Part shown: in pieces, positions 50,896 through 60,873 of the stretch
Position numbering within the stretch: position 1 is the stretch's first letter
Layout of the letters: every line of letters starts with the position of its first letter
Source of the DNA: Crocinitomicaceae bacterium
Lineage (GTDB): Bacteria > Bacteroidota > Bacteroidia > Flavobacteriales_D > Crocinitomicaceae
Assembly: GCA_028689775.1 (NCBI GenBank)
Contig: JAQVCM010000011.1
Span: 23,077 to 87,076, forward strand
Direction of reading: 5' to 3'
Length of the DNA stretch: 64,000 bases
The notes under the pieces: model-generated
What the model saw: the letters and a program-made list of their open reading frames with translations, nothing else
What the model was told of the DNA's origin: nothing
Databases searched by the model: none
Made by a program: the position numbers and the translations under genes

Positions 50896-52680
50896 ATGAA
50901 AACGATATTTCTTCTTCTCTTCATCTTTACAACCAGCTTGACATTTAGTCAAACCAAAAATAAGCACGATCAACTTTACGACTCCTTAATTGTGCTTAGA
51001 AAATATGAGGAAATAATCACCTTTTTTGAAAAAGAACTTGGAAAAAAGCCAAAAGACGAAGCGATTTTGCGAAAGTTGGGATATGTGAATATCTTGAAAA
51101 ACAACCTCAAGCAAGGAGAGAAATATTACCTGGAAGCATTGAATGTCAATCCGAAATGTGGTCGTTGTTACGTCAATTTAGGGAGAATTTATGCCATGAA
51201 AGAAGACAACAAAAAAGCATTGGAATACTTCAACAAAGCTGTCGATGCCGATCCATCAGACGGTTTACTGTTTGCAAACAGAGCACAACTGAAGGAAATG
51301 ATGGGCGATGGAATTGGCGCTTCCAGAGATTATGACAAAGCAATTGAACTCGATTCAAGTAATTCTGGATTTTACGTTTCTCGCGCGTTGTACAATTCAA
51401 AACTCAGATATCCGGTGATGGCATTGGTCGATTTCAACAAAGCAATCGCATTATCTCCAGAAAACGAAAATCACTATTTTGATAGAGCAAGTTTTTATTA
51501 CGAACAACGAAAATTAGATGAAGCGTTAATTGATATCAATCAGGCAATCGAAATCAACCCCAAAACGTATAAATATTACACCGCAAGAGGCGCAATTTAT
51601 GCTGCCAAACAACAATACCACAAGGCGATCGGCGATTATAACCAAGCCATTTCTTTTAACAAGCAAGATTATTTGTCCGTTTTAAACAGGGCTTCCTCCT
51701 ATTATCACTTGGAAGAAATAGATTCATCTGCTGCCGATTACACTTATTTAAAAATGCAGATTGACAGTGGAAATGTCAACAATAGCATCATGATCAAAGA
51801 AATAATGGATGCATATCAAGACATTTGCGATCCTTCCAAACCAAGTTATTATTATCAACGCGGTGTTGCATATTACAATTTGGCAGCATACGATAAATCG
51901 CTTGCAATCTACACCCAAGGACTTGCGCTTTTTCCAGACAATGCAATGCTTTTGGCTTTTAAAGGAAATACATTTTTGGCTTTAAATGAGTACCAAAAAG
52001 CTTTAGACTCTTATCAAATATCATTGAAAAACAAAGAGAATTATTTAACTGAAATAAAAATCAATCCGCGGTTTGCAGAAGCTTCTCCAGAGGAAATAGA
52101 ACAGTTTTATAAAGGTTCAATCGCCTCAACATATTATAGTGTGGCTGAATGCAAAGTCAATTTAGGAGATTTTGATGCGGCTTTAATGGATATCAATACC
52201 GCTTTGACCTCAATGCCTAATATCCAGGAGCTTAACAAAGAAACCTATTACAATTTGCGCGGATACATTTACCTAATGAAAGGGAAATACGACTTAGCCA
52301 TTCTTGATTTTGACAAGAGCATCGCTACAAATAAAAACTTCCCTTTGGCCTATGTCAATCGCGCAATTGCAAAAGTAAGCACGGCTGAAAAGGTAAAGAT
52401 TTCCGCTTATTCTATCCGAGGAAACGTGAGCAATCAACCGCTGAATTTGAACTGGAACGCACCAAGTAAATCTTCTTTGAAAAAATCAGAAACCAGCATT
52501 CTATCCGCTTTAGCTGACTGCAATTCAGCCATTCAAACCGATGAAAATCTCGGATTCGCTTTTTACATACGAGGACAAATAAAGCAAATGCTCGGTCAAG
52601 GCGATGCGTGTTTGGATTTATTGAGAGCCAAGGAATTGGGGTTAATGGTTGAACTAGAATTAATGAAGAATTGCAGATGA
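50896..52680 (+). CDS. large exported TPR protein
   Basis: 594 aa. Signal peptide MKTIFLLLFIFTTSLTFSQ. About twelve to fourteen TPRs, with typical repeats (YVNLGRIYAMKEDNKKALEYFNKAVDADPS, YYFDRASFYYEQRKLDEALIDINQAIEINPK) up to about 590. No other domain. Probably a periplasmic scaffold. The stop overlaps the next ATG (ATGA), so the next gene is coupled. Confidence 0.85.
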   Translation: MKTIFLLLFIFTTSLTFSQTKNKHDQLYDSLIVLRKYEEIITFFEKELGKKPKDEAILRKLGYVNILKNNLKQGEKYYLEALNVNPKCGRCYVNLGRIYAMKEDNKKALEYFNKAVDADPSDGLLFANRAQLKEMMGDGIGASRDYDKAIELDSSNSGFYVSRALYNSKLRYPVMALVDFNKAIALSPENENHYFDRASFYYEQRKLDEALIDINQAIEINPKTYKYYTARGAIYAAKQQYHKAIGDYNQAISFNKQDYLSVLNRASSYYHLEEIDSSAADYTYLKMQIDSGNVNNSIMIKEIMDAYQDICDPSKPSYYYQRGVAYYNLAAYDKSLAIYTQGLALFPDNAMLLAFKGNTFLALNEYQKALDSYQISLKNKENYLTEIKINPRFAEASPEEIEQFYKGSIASTYYSVAECKVNLGDFDAALMDINTALTSMPNIQELNKETYYNLRGYIYLMKGKYDLAILDFDKSIATNKNFPLAYVNRAIAKVSTAEKVKISAYSIRGNVSNQPLNLNWNAPSKSSLKKSETSILSALADCNSAIQTDENLGFAFYIRGQIKQMLGQGDACLDLLRAKELGLMVELELMKNCR

Positions 52681-54065
52681 TAACAACAAAAACAAAGCTA
52701 CTTTTAATTCTTTTTTTATCTATGAGCATCTTTAATCTATTTGGACAAAAAAAACCAACAAGCGATCCGTATTGGGAATACGATCAAGCAGTTCATTTTC
52801 AAGCAAAACTAAATACGGCAGAATATTATACCTCATCGGGTTTTGATTTTGCTTGGTTTGTGTTGGAACCCATGTCAGAATACATTGGTGATTTGAAAGG
52901 GGAATTGAAAAAAGGCAAAACGCTCTCGTACGGTCAAAAAGCACTTTATTATTGGTGGTATGTCGACGCACAAGTGACCAACGGTGGTTTTACACAATTT
53001 TACTTCAACGATTACGGAAAGTATGTTCCAACCATTATCAACGCTATGAAATACATTGGAGATGAAAACATGGCGGAATTAGTGAATCGATCGTACGAAA
53101 TTTACCTAAAGGAAAATAAGAAAATTAAAGACGCCCGACTTGGTGGAATGGAAGCATTTAGCAATTTGTACAAAGAGATTACCGACTTTGATGAACTGGA
53201 CAATGAGTACTACGAAATCAATGAAGTGACGATGAAAAACATTGAAAACTACATTCGTAAAAATCCAAACGAGTTTGGTGTGGATGAAAATGGAAAAACC
53301 TTTGAAACCGATTTCTCGGGTGAATTAAAAACATTTTATACTGGTGAAATAATTAAAGAAATAATTAAAGAAATAATTCCATTATCAAAAGGTGTGATTT
53401 CTGGAACATATCAAAGCTTTTATTCCAACGGGAAAACGAAAGAGATTATTCATTATTTAAATGGTGAAGCAACAGGCGAAAGAGAAGAATTTCACGAAAG
53501 TGGAAATCCGAAACACAGTGCGAAAATCGATACAGATAAAAAACTATTAGAACACAAAATCTATCACGAAAATGGCCAGTTGAAGAAGTTAGAATTCAAG
53601 ACCATTCAAGATGACAAACGAATTGGCGAATACAAAGAATGGTATGAAAACGGACAATTAGCCGAATCAGGTACGTATATATCTGGAAATGAAAGAGGCG
53701 GCGAATGGCTTGAGTTTTATAATAATGGAAACAAAAAAGTAAAAGCTGAATTCAAAGACCGAAAATTCATTCTTCATAATTGCTGGTCGGAAGACGGAAC
53801 ACAAACCTTGACAAACGGAACGGGGATTTACATTTTTGAGTACTCCTATTGGGAAGGTGATTTAATTCGTAACGAAAATGAATACAAAGACTATCAGCGC
53901 AACGGCAAACAATACACCTACAAAAATGGAATCATCAGTCTTTACCAAGAAATGGAAAACGATGATGAGCATGGAATCACAAGAAATTATGATGAAGATG
54001 GAAAGCTCACAGAAGAAACAATTTACGAAAACGGAGTCAAGAAATCTTCGAAGATCATCAAATAA
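52677..54065 (+). CDS. exported protein with DUF4375/DMP19-like domain and MORN-like repeats
   Basis: 462 aa. Signal peptide to about residue 23. N-terminal region (about 70-145) LSYGQKALYYWWYVDAQVTNGGFTQFYFNDYGKYVPTIINAM fits the DUF4375 (DMP19-like) pattern with the NGGF motif. From about 235 a run of MORN/YwqK-like repeats (SNGKTKEIIHYLNGEATGEREEFHESGNPK, YHENGQLKKLEF, WYENGQLAESGTY, YNNGNKKVKAEF, IYENGVKKSSKI). The Leu-free stretch EIIKEIIKEII between the two parts stems from a 12-bp tandem repeat at 53346-53378. Confidence 0.7.
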   Translation: MITTKTKLLLILFLSMSIFNLFGQKKPTSDPYWEYDQAVHFQAKLNTAEYYTSSGFDFAWFVLEPMSEYIGDLKGELKKGKTLSYGQKALYYWWYVDAQVTNGGFTQFYFNDYGKYVPTIINAMKYIGDENMAELVNRSYEIYLKENKKIKDARLGGMEAFSNLYKEITDFDELDNEYYEINEVTMKNIENYIRKNPNEFGVDENGKTFETDFSGELKTFYTGEIIKEIIKEIIPLSKGVISGTYQSFYSNGKTKEIIHYLNGEATGEREEFHESGNPKHSAKIDTDKKLLEHKIYHENGQLKKLEFKTIQDDKRIGEYKEWYENGQLAESGTYISGNERGGEWLEFYNNGNKKVKAEFKDRKFILHNCWSEDGTQTLTNGTGIYIFEYSYWEGDLIRNENEYKDYQRNGKQYTYKNGIISLYQEMENDDEHGITRNYDEDGKLTEETIYENGVKKSSKIIK

Positions 54066-54072
54066 GAAAACA

Positions 54073-55086
54073 ATGACAATGAACTTTAAAATACTGACTT
54101 TAAGCCTTTCGCTCCTCTGTATAAGTTGTGGAAACAAGACTGAAGAAACACTCGCCGACAAACCATTGACAGAAGAAGTTGACACAAGCACGCTATCTTT
54201 GAATGAAGAAAATAACATCCTTTCTGAAGTTGATAATTCGGCGGATTTAAAAATCTATCCGCTTGGGAGTTACGACAAAACGGAAGGTAAATCGAGCAGT
54301 TTTATTTCATTGACAGATTTTTATCCTTGGAGCGATCACCCAGATTCGTTGGTGATTTCGAATGAAAACTTAGGAGATAATACAATTGAAAATTCTCATA
54401 TTTTGAATGCTAAATTCAGAAATCGTTTTCTTAAAAATTTGAATATCAAAGAAAGTGATAGCGTCTATATTTATAATTACCGACTAGATAAAAGATATAC
54501 TTTCGCTGTGAAAAATTTACCTGTATTGGCACACATAACAGTTTATGGAGCAGAAGCACCGATCAGTCAATACGATTATCTAGTTGGTTTCGATTTAGAA
54601 AAAGTGCTACCAATGAGCGATTTTAGATCGTACTACGATGCCTTTGCGTTTGTTGGAACTGAAAATCCATTCATTATAGGAGAGGTGAAACCAATCCTTT
54701 GGGAAAAAATAAATGCGAAGCAATTTCCAACAGAAATCAAGAGCAAGAAAATGGCGAAAACAACGATCACTAAGCTATATTCATACAAGTGGACTAATTT
54801 CACCTATTTTTTGATCAACGAAATGCACTTGGTAATTGTAGAATCGAGTAGCAATAAAATAATTACGGAAACTGTTTTTGAAGAAGGAGAATCTACCGGA
54901 CTTGCAGGATTGAGTTTTAAAAATCAGAAAAATGAAAATATACCAGAACAATGGACTGGAAATTTATTTAAAAACAAACCACCTGTGTTTTTCGGTTTTA
55001 CATACGAATCTTTTGGCTGTCCGAGCATCAACTTCATTCATAAAGCCGGAAAAGAAATCTACATCAATTGCGATAACAGACATTAA
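54073..55086 (+). CDS. lipoprotein of unknown function
   Basis: 337 aa from ATG 54073 (alternative 54079); longer upstream readings overlap the previous gene. Lipobox LLCISC near residue 17. The mature protein has an acidic N-terminal part (TEEVDTSTLSLNEENNILSEVDN), then a mixed alpha/beta domain (about 45-310) with no recognised motif and a C-terminal EIYINCDNRH. Eight bases after the previous stop. Confidence 0.65.
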   Translation: MTMNFKILTLSLSLLCISCGNKTEETLADKPLTEEVDTSTLSLNEENNILSEVDNSADLKIYPLGSYDKTEGKSSSFISLTDFYPWSDHPDSLVISNENLGDNTIENSHILNAKFRNRFLKNLNIKESDSVYIYNYRLDKRYTFAVKNLPVLAHITVYGAEAPISQYDYLVGFDLEKVLPMSDFRSYYDAFAFVGTENPFIIGEVKPILWEKINAKQFPTEIKSKKMAKTTITKLYSYKWTNFTYFLINEMHLVIVESSSNKIITETVFEEGESTGLAGLSFKNQKNENIPEQWTGNLFKNKPPVFFGFTYESFGCPSINFIHKAGKEIYINCDNRH

Positions 55087-55205
55087 AATAAAGCTCTAAT
55101 TAGAATTTAGAAAAATTTAAGTGTATTTTCGTTCTCAGAATAATTCCTGTTTGATGAATTGCAATCAATTCTAAACCAAATCTTCAAGTTAAAACGACAA
55201 GAAAT

Positions 55206-55694
55206 ATGAAAACGCTAATCCTTCTGATGACAACCTTACTCCTCTTTTCTTGCAACAATAGAAAGAAATTGGAAAACACGAATGAAACTACTTCGTCACA
55301 AGTAAATGAAAAAAACCTTTTGGACACATCAGAATACATCATTTACGGACAAAGTTTCGGAATGTGTTTGGGATATTGTCACATTGAAAGTATTTATTCA
55401 GCAAAAGAAATTATAACCACCTCTACCTCCTTTCGAGATCCTGAAAAACAGCCTCAGAAAGTTGAAGTTACAGCGTCGAATGTTGCTTCTTACCAACAAC
55501 TTTTAAACTTGGTAAACTTTGAAGATTTTCTAAAACTTCCAAAAATAATTGGTTGTCCAGATTGTGCAGATGGCGGAGCAAGTTGGATCCAAATTTCACA
55601 TCTTGGAAAAAAGCACACAGTACATTACGAATTTGGAGAAGTACCGGTCGAATTGGTGAAATTAGAAGCGAAGATTAAACTTACAGCTGAATAG
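55206..55694 (+). CDS. cysteine-containing lipoprotein (DUF6438-like pattern)
   Basis: 162 aa. Lipobox TLLLFSC (Cys16). Mature part: YGQSFGMCLGYCHIESI (about 48-65) and GCPDCADGGASWIQISH (about 117-133), i.e. a C-x3-C and a C-x2-C pair, a pattern I associate with small DUF6438-like lipoproteins of this phylum; that assignment is weak. Possibly metal- or redox-active. Weak promoter-like TATTTTCG at 55124-55131. Confidence 0.6.
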   Translation: MKTLILLMTTLLLFSCNNRKKLENTNETTSSQVNEKNLLDTSEYIIYGQSFGMCLGYCHIESIYSAKEIITTSTSFRDPEKQPQKVEVTASNVASYQQLLNLVNFEDFLKLPKIIGCPDCADGGASWIQISHLGKKHTVHYEFGEVPVELVKLEAKIKLTAE

Positions 55695-55734
55695 CATCTT
55701 AAAGAAAACGAACAAGAATCTTAATCTCATCAAT

Positions 55735-56580
55735 ATGAAAAATCTACTCTTAATACTCATCACCTTCATCTCCTTTCAATCTTTTGCACAGCTCAATCTG
55801 AAATTCGACAAACGCTATGCGGAGTGCGAAGATCAATGGATTGCTTATCCAATGCGCACAGATAGCAGCTACAACTATGGATTTATTTACATCGATTCTC
55901 AAGCGGGATTTACCTACAACAACGAAGGAACCTTTAAGGTGAAAAAAGATGGAACTTTGGAAATCAAAAAGATAAAGGATGCCAACGTAAAAGTTCGATT
56001 AGAACCGAACAAGGTCAAAGTTGCCATTATTCCAAGCGAACTATTCAAAGCTTTGGAAATTGAAGAAACTCCAGATTGGTTATCCCATTATAAAACGGAT
56101 TTGAATACCGCAGCGCGAAATTACCGTTGGGGTTACACCTACAATGCCTGGAATGAATGTCAGCAAGCAATACCTTTTTTATTGAAATCCAGAGAAATAG
56201 ACCCAAATTTTGCAGGACTTTCAGTAGAACTTGCATTCTCGTATAACTGTTTGAAAGAATACGACAAAGCGGTCGCTATTTTGGAGGAAGAGCTAAAAAC
56301 AAATCCAAACGATGCGTATGTTGTGAAAGAATACATTTACAGCACTACCAAAACCAAGGACATTGAAAAAGCGGAATTTCAATATAATCAATCTTTAAAA
56401 ACAATTACGGATAACCCATACAAAGCTGAGAATTGCTTTAACATCTTGCAATATCATTACAATCAAACTGACAAAAAAAACTTTTCAAAATGGTATAAAG
56501 AATTGCAAAAATCTAAAGATCGACATCCGACGATTGATAAATATGCGGAAATATTTAAAAAAGACATCAACGAAAAGTGA
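55735..56580 (+). CDS. exported protein with C-terminal TPR repeats
   Basis: 281 aa, signal peptide MKNLLLILITFISFQSFAQ. N-terminal part (20-110) is a beta-rich domain of unknown type (QAGFTYNNEGTFKVKKDGTLEIKKI). C-terminal part from about 120 has TPR-like helices (LNTAARNYRWGYTYNAWNECQQAIPFLLKSREIDPNFAGLSVEL ... YDKAVAILEEELKTNPND). The stop overlaps the next start region. Function unknown. Confidence 0.7.
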   Translation: MKNLLLILITFISFQSFAQLNLKFDKRYAECEDQWIAYPMRTDSSYNYGFIYIDSQAGFTYNNEGTFKVKKDGTLEIKKIKDANVKVRLEPNKVKVAIIPSELFKALEIEETPDWLSHYKTDLNTAARNYRWGYTYNAWNECQQAIPFLLKSREIDPNFAGLSVELAFSYNCLKEYDKAVAILEEELKTNPNDAYVVKEYIYSTTKTKDIEKAEFQYNQSLKTITDNPYKAENCFNILQYHYNQTDKKNFSKWYKELQKSKDRHPTIDKYAEIFKKDINEK

Positions 56581-56582
56581 AA

Positions 56583-57161
56583 ATGCTACTTTCCATACTC
56601 TTAATCACGTTTAGTTTGACCACTTTCGGTCAGACTTGTGCGCGTGATAATGGAAAATTGATCAATTGCATCGATCAAGCAGGACTGCGGCAAGGATACT
56701 GGGAAACGAAACACCAAGAAATAATTAGTACAACTGAGCACTGCTTTACATATTGTTCCCGAATAATAAATAATGTAGCTGAATACATGATTTCAAAAGA
56801 GTGGTATCTGGATGGAGAAAAAACTGGCATCTGTGAATATTATAGTGGCGATAAAGAAGAGGCTTTGATTAAAACCATCGAATATCTTGCAAATGGCGAT
56901 GTGATTGAAGAAAATAAAAAAGGCAACTATTCTTTAAAAATCAAAGCCGATAGCACTTTGATTCAAGGTTCGGTATACCGAGAAAACGATACGATTTCAG
57001 TTACATGCATCAACAACAACTGTCACTTTAAAACCTTACAAGGTTTACAATTGATTCAGTTTGACATCACGGACATCTATGCGCTAGAATATGAAATCAC
57101 CAGTCTGCAGATGCATTACTACGATGCCGAAATTAGAAAAGTGAAAGCTAGAGAACCTTGA
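56583..57161 (+). CDS. small exported protein, MORN/YwqK-like
   Basis: 192 aa from ATG 56583 (GTG 56577 would overlap the previous stop; ATG preferred). Signal peptide LLSILLITFSLTTFGQ. The mature part resembles the MORN-like start IDQAGLRQGYWETKHQEI and KEWYLDGEKTGICEYYSGDKEEA but only two such units. Three to four cysteines. Function unknown. Confidence 0.6.
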   Translation: MLLSILLITFSLTTFGQTCARDNGKLINCIDQAGLRQGYWETKHQEIISTTEHCFTYCSRIINNVAEYMISKEWYLDGEKTGICEYYSGDKEEALIKTIEYLANGDVIEENKKGNYSLKIKADSTLIQGSVYRENDTISVTCINNNCHFKTLQGLQLIQFDITDIYALEYEITSLQMHYYDAEIRKVKAREP

Positions 57162-57235
57162 AAAGATCGCAGTATGAACGAACTTCGAGAAGTAAATCGG
57201 AATTTCAATTACTTTCTTTATAATAGCAATCAATT

Positions 57236-57300
57236 TGGCTAAAGCCGGATGTGGGTTTGTAATCTTATGAAGAATGGGATAAACCCCATTCCAATTGAAA
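57236..57300. repeat. module B repeat, single degenerate copy
   Basis: GGCTAAAGCCGGAT ... GAATGGGATAAACCCCATTCCAATTG, matching the REP-like module of 15.4-15.9 kb and 29.4-30.1 kb. The rest of the 395-base gap before 57558 holds nothing recognised. Confidence 0.65.
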
Positions 57301-57557
57301 AATGTTACTACAAAATATTCAATGACATCAATTTCTTGAATTCTCAAAATAAGGTTTTTAAAACAGCTTCGCGAAGTAAATTGATCTGAAAGAAAAAATT
57401 ATTTTTCAAATTCACTTACTTTAAACAACTTTTAAACGTCTTTTAAAAAGCAGTTAATTTGCACTTATTTACATCGCACCAAGTGACGCTAATTCCCTGT
57501 GAATCATTAAGAATAAAAACAAGGATTTCAAATCGTCTATCAGTAAACAATGAAATA

Positions 57558-59135
57558 ATGAAACTGCTCAAAAAGATTTCGAAAAGTTGCCAAATTGGAA
57601 CTATTTTACAAATTATAGTCTTATTTTCCAATGTGTCATTTGCACAAACAGAATTTTACAAAGAATATGGAAATTCAAGTTCCGACATTTTATACGATTT
57701 GGTGAAACTGGAGTCAAACTCCTATTTAGCAACTGGTTATACATACAATGCTGTTGGAAAAGGAAAGTTTCTGACTAAAATTGACACAGACGGTACGATT
57801 GTGTGGAATAAAGTTATCGGTACAGAAAATTCAATTGGCTACGTCGTTTATCCTTTCAATAGCAGAATATTCTTAGGCGGAAAAAACACTAAAGATGGTG
57901 GAAACGCAGAAATCACGTGTGTTGATCACACAGGAAATCTGCTTTTTACCAAAGAATTTGATTTAGGCGGCAACGAAGAAATCGTTTCCATATCACGTGC
58001 AGGAAATGACCTGATTTTAATCGGAAATACAAATGCTTTTGGCAATTCATTTGACATCCTATTCCTTAAGATGGACACCTTGGGGAATGTACTTTTGTCC
58101 AAAAAGATCGGAACAAACTTTTCGGAAGAAACAGCTCAGATAATCAAATGCAACGATGATTCTGGGTTTCTAATTATTGGTTCAACTTCTGAAAATAATT
58201 ATGATGCACTGCTAACCAAGATAAATACGGACGGTGAAGTTTTATGGAGCAATCGCTACGGTGGAAACGATGCAGAGAATTTATCGGATGGAATTGAATT
58301 GGAAAATGGAAATTTTGTATTCACAGGAACCAGTTTTAGTTTTGGAAATGTTTCCAACGATGGCGATATATGGATTTTATCAACTGATCATCTCGGTAAC
58401 ATCGTCTACTCCAAAAACTTCGGTCAATATGGAACAGATCGCGGAAAACGAATTGTCAAAGCGAATAAAGATTTCTATTTTATAACCGGTGAAACGTGGA
58501 GTTATGGAAATGAAAAAAGCAATGCATACATTTTAGGAATTAATTCGGCCGGCAATGCAACGCATTTTGAAACTTTTGGCGGAAACTTGTTCGATTATGG
58601 TGTTTCGATTTTAAGCAATTCCGACAATACACTAACCTTTGCTGGTTACACAAGCAGTTTTGGCTTTGGTTCTAGTGATTTTTTCATCAGTAAAAAAGAA
58701 TTAGAAAGTGACAATTGCTATGCAAATACCTTTGAAATTTTAAACAACGACACGAATCCGACAAAAGTATTTTATCCGATTTCCGACAGTTCTATCGCAG
58801 TGATTTCAACACAACTCCTTCAAGAATCAATAAATTTATTTCAAGTAGATGCAATTTGCGATTCGACTCTTGGAATAGCAGAAAACACATGGAATCCTGA
58901 TTTTATCATTATTCCAAATCCAGTAATTAATACGGTTACGATACAGGCATTGGATGAAAATAATCCCATCATCGAAGTCAGTTGTTATGATGTACTTGGT
59001 GAACAGATTCTTCAGCAAAAACAAACAGCGACTGAAATAACCCTTGATCTGAAAGATTTTTCTGCTGGCATCTATACCTTTATAATTTTATCCAGTGATA
59101 AAAACGTGCGAATCCAGAAAATAGTGAAAGAGTAA
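57558..59135 (+). CDS. exported protein with T9SS type A C-terminal sorting domain
   Basis: 525 aa from ATG 57558 with a signal peptide (IIVLFSNVSFAQ). Middle: six or seven repeats of about 50 residues with D-T-x-G-x-x-x-W/L (KIDTDGTIVWNKVIG, KINTDGEVLWSNRYGG, STDHLGNIVYSKNFG, DAENLSDGIELENGNFVFTG), a beta-propeller-like arrangement. C-terminal about 450-525 is the type A sorting domain (IIPNPVINTVTIQALDEN ... ISCYDVLGEQILQ ... DLKDFSAGIYTFII ... RIQKIVKE). So it is cargo of the type IX secretion system, delivered to the cell surface or medium. Confidence 0.85.
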   Translation: MKLLKKISKSCQIGTILQIIVLFSNVSFAQTEFYKEYGNSSSDILYDLVKLESNSYLATGYTYNAVGKGKFLTKIDTDGTIVWNKVIGTENSIGYVVYPFNSRIFLGGKNTKDGGNAEITCVDHTGNLLFTKEFDLGGNEEIVSISRAGNDLILIGNTNAFGNSFDILFLKMDTLGNVLLSKKIGTNFSEETAQIIKCNDDSGFLIIGSTSENNYDALLTKINTDGEVLWSNRYGGNDAENLSDGIELENGNFVFTGTSFSFGNVSNDGDIWILSTDHLGNIVYSKNFGQYGTDRGKRIVKANKDFYFITGETWSYGNEKSNAYILGINSAGNATHFETFGGNLFDYGVSILSNSDNTLTFAGYTSSFGFGSSDFFISKKELESDNCYANTFEILNNDTNPTKVFYPISDSSIAVISTQLLQESINLFQVDAICDSTLGIAENTWNPDFIIIPNPVINTVTIQALDENNPIIEVSCYDVLGEQILQQKQTATEITLDLKDFSAGIYTFIILSSDKNVRIQKIVKE

Positions 59136-59136
59136 G

Positions 59137-59144
59137 TATATTTG
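59137..59144 (+). promoter_or_regulatory. -7 promoter box TATATTTG of the PAP2 gene
   Basis: Exact TAnnTTTG right after the preceding stop, 53 bases before ATG 59198, which supports that start. Confidence 0.5.
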
Positions 59145-59197
59145 AATTGTTTTTCCGATGTAATCTTTTGAATACATCAGAATCAGAACTTGAAAAA

Positions 59198-59809
59198 ATG
59201 AAAAAAGCAATTATCTATTTATTCTTCTTAATCGTCGCTTCTCCCCTTTTTTCGCAAAATGCAGACATCGATATCTTGAAAAGCATCAATCTAAATCGCA
59301 ACAAGAGTTTGGATCCAACATTTCGAGTGATTACGCATAGCATTTATCCGATTAGTTTGGGCGCTCCCGCGATTATCCTTTCTGTCGGTCTCTTGAAAAA
59401 AGACAGTTCTTTAAGGCACAAAGGAATCTTTATCGCTGAAAGTATTTTTGTAAACGCTTTTATTTCTACCGCTTTAAAATATTCCATCCAACGACCAAGG
59501 CCATTCATCACCTATCCATATCTCGAAAAAGCAACAGAAGCTGGAAGTCGATCTTTTCCTTCTGGTCATACTTCAGATGCTTTCGCGACAGCAACTTCTT
59601 TGAGCATTGCATTTCCAAAATGGTATGTCATTGCGCCTTCTTTTTTATGGGCTGGCGCGGTTGGTTATTCCAGAATGCACTTGGGAGTTCATTATCCAAG
59701 CGATATTTTGGCAGGAGCATTTATTGGCGCTGGAAGTGCGTATCTTTGTCATTACATCAATAAAAAATTGTTTCAAAAGAAACGAAATATCCAACTCAAA
59801 CCAGAATAA
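59198..59809 (+). CDS. PAP2-superfamily membrane phosphatase
   Basis: 203 aa. N-terminal signal-like segment (IIYLFFLIVASPLFSQ). The three PAP2 motifs are in order: K-x6-RP (KYSIQRPRP, 94-102), PSGH (121-124) and SR-x5-H-x3-D (158-169). Acts on lipid phosphates at the periplasmic face (for example undecaprenyl-pyrophosphate or phosphatidic acid). A longer start at 59147 overlaps the promoter region and is rejected. Its stop overlaps the next ATG by one base. Confidence 0.9.
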   Translation: MKKAIIYLFFLIVASPLFSQNADIDILKSINLNRNKSLDPTFRVITHSIYPISLGAPAIILSVGLLKKDSSLRHKGIFIAESIFVNAFISTALKYSIQRPRPFITYPYLEKATEAGSRSFPSGHTSDAFATATSLSIAFPKWYVIAPSFLWAGAVGYSRMHLGVHYPSDILAGAFIGAGSAYLCHYINKKLFQKKRNIQLKPE

Positions 59810-60528
59810 TGTGCACCGTAACTTATTTACCAGCTACTCGGAATGGCAGTTTTGTATTGACATCAAACCGCGATGAACGCGCAAGTAGACCAACAAAAGC
59901 GCCTGTTATTTATCAAGAGGGAGATTTAAAAATTGCCTATCCGAAAGACGAACAATCTGGTGGATCTTGGATTGCAATGAGTAATCAAGGTAAGATTAAT
60001 TGTTTGCTAAACGGAGGTTTTGTAAGACATCAAACACAAGATTACCATACCATCAGCCGAGGAATCATCTTGATTGACTTTACCAAATCCGAACTTTCAG
60101 CCAACGTTTTTTTTGCTGAGCGAGAACTACAGCACGTTGAACCGTTTACGATGGTTTCCATCCAACAGGTTGCTGGAAAAGCAATTACCTTAACCGAAAT
60201 TGTTTGGGATGGAAAAAACATTCATCTTAGAAATCCTGAGCTTACGGAAGCGCATATCTGGTCATCAACCACTTTGTACACCGAAGAACAAAGAAATTTG
60301 CGCAAGAAGTGGTTTGCCGATTTTCTTAAAAAGAACCATTTGAAGACTGAAAACATCCTCGAATTTCATTCTGGAACTCATTCTCAAGACGCTGCTGTGA
60401 ATGTGATTATGAAAGGGATTGAAGATCTCAAAACAGTGAGTATTACACAAGTTTCAATAAAAAACGAAGCGTTACAAATGAGCTATTTTGATTTGGTAAA
60501 CGATGCAAAAGTTGAAATCAAGCTTTAA
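59809..60528 (+). CDS. NRDE/TANGO2-like protein
   Basis: 239 aa. Starts MCTVTYLP and has SNRDE (about 19-23) in FVLTSNRDERASRP, the NRDE motif that names the family, and GGSWIAMSNQGKINCLLNG. Related to TANGO2; Cys2 at the N-terminus may be catalytic (Ntn-hydrolase-like, inference). Cytoplasmic. The ATG shares its A with the PAP2 stop, so the two are coupled. Confidence 0.85.
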   Translation: MCTVTYLPATRNGSFVLTSNRDERASRPTKAPVIYQEGDLKIAYPKDEQSGGSWIAMSNQGKINCLLNGGFVRHQTQDYHTISRGIILIDFTKSELSANVFFAERELQHVEPFTMVSIQQVAGKAITLTEIVWDGKNIHLRNPELTEAHIWSSTTLYTEEQRNLRKKWFADFLKKNHLKTENILEFHSGTHSQDAAVNVIMKGIEDLKTVSITQVSIKNEALQMSYFDLVNDAKVEIKL

Positions 60529-60557
60529 AATTAAGTTGATTTTGTTGCATTCAAAAA

Positions 60558-60587
60558 AAGCCGCACCATTAAAAAATGATACGGCTT
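60558..60587. terminator. bidirectional terminator
   Basis: AAGCCGcAcCATT / AATGaTaCGGCTT with an A-run before and AT-rich tail; between convergent genes at 60528 and 60609. Confidence 0.7.
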
Positions 60588-60608
60588 CAATTCATCGATC
60601 AAAAAGAA

Positions 60609-60854
60609 TTAATCAAACAGCTCGTTTAACCAACTTTTTTTCTTCTTATCCTTGTAATAACCTTGCTGTGACTGCTGGCCAAAGTTAGGTTGATTCGCTT
60701 GGAAATTTGCTTGCGGTTCTTTGGTAGAACGTTCTATTATTTTATCTAGTTCGCCTCTATCTAGCCATATACCACGGCATTGTGGACAATAATCAATCTC
60801 AATTCCTTGTCTGTCTGACATCACAAGGGAAACATTACAATTTGGACAATTCAT
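60609..60854 (-). CDS. zinc-ribbon (TFIIB-type) small protein
   Basis: 81 aa. CPNCNVSL (about 3-10) and CPQCRGIWLDRGELDKII (about 23-40) match the zf-TFIIB zinc-ribbon family: C-x2-C...C-x2-C followed by G-x-W-L-D-x-G-E-L. The remainder is Gln/Asn-rich low-complexity and a KKKKSW tail. Cytoplasmic; function unknown, common in Bacteroidota. Followed 19 bases away by TerC. Confidence 0.85.
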   Translation of the reverse strand: MNCPNCNVSLVMSDRQGIEIDYCPQCRGIWLDRGELDKIIERSTKEPQANFQANQPNFGQQSQQGYYKDKKKKSWLNELFD

Positions 60855-60873
60855 GTTATTTATTTTTTAGTTA

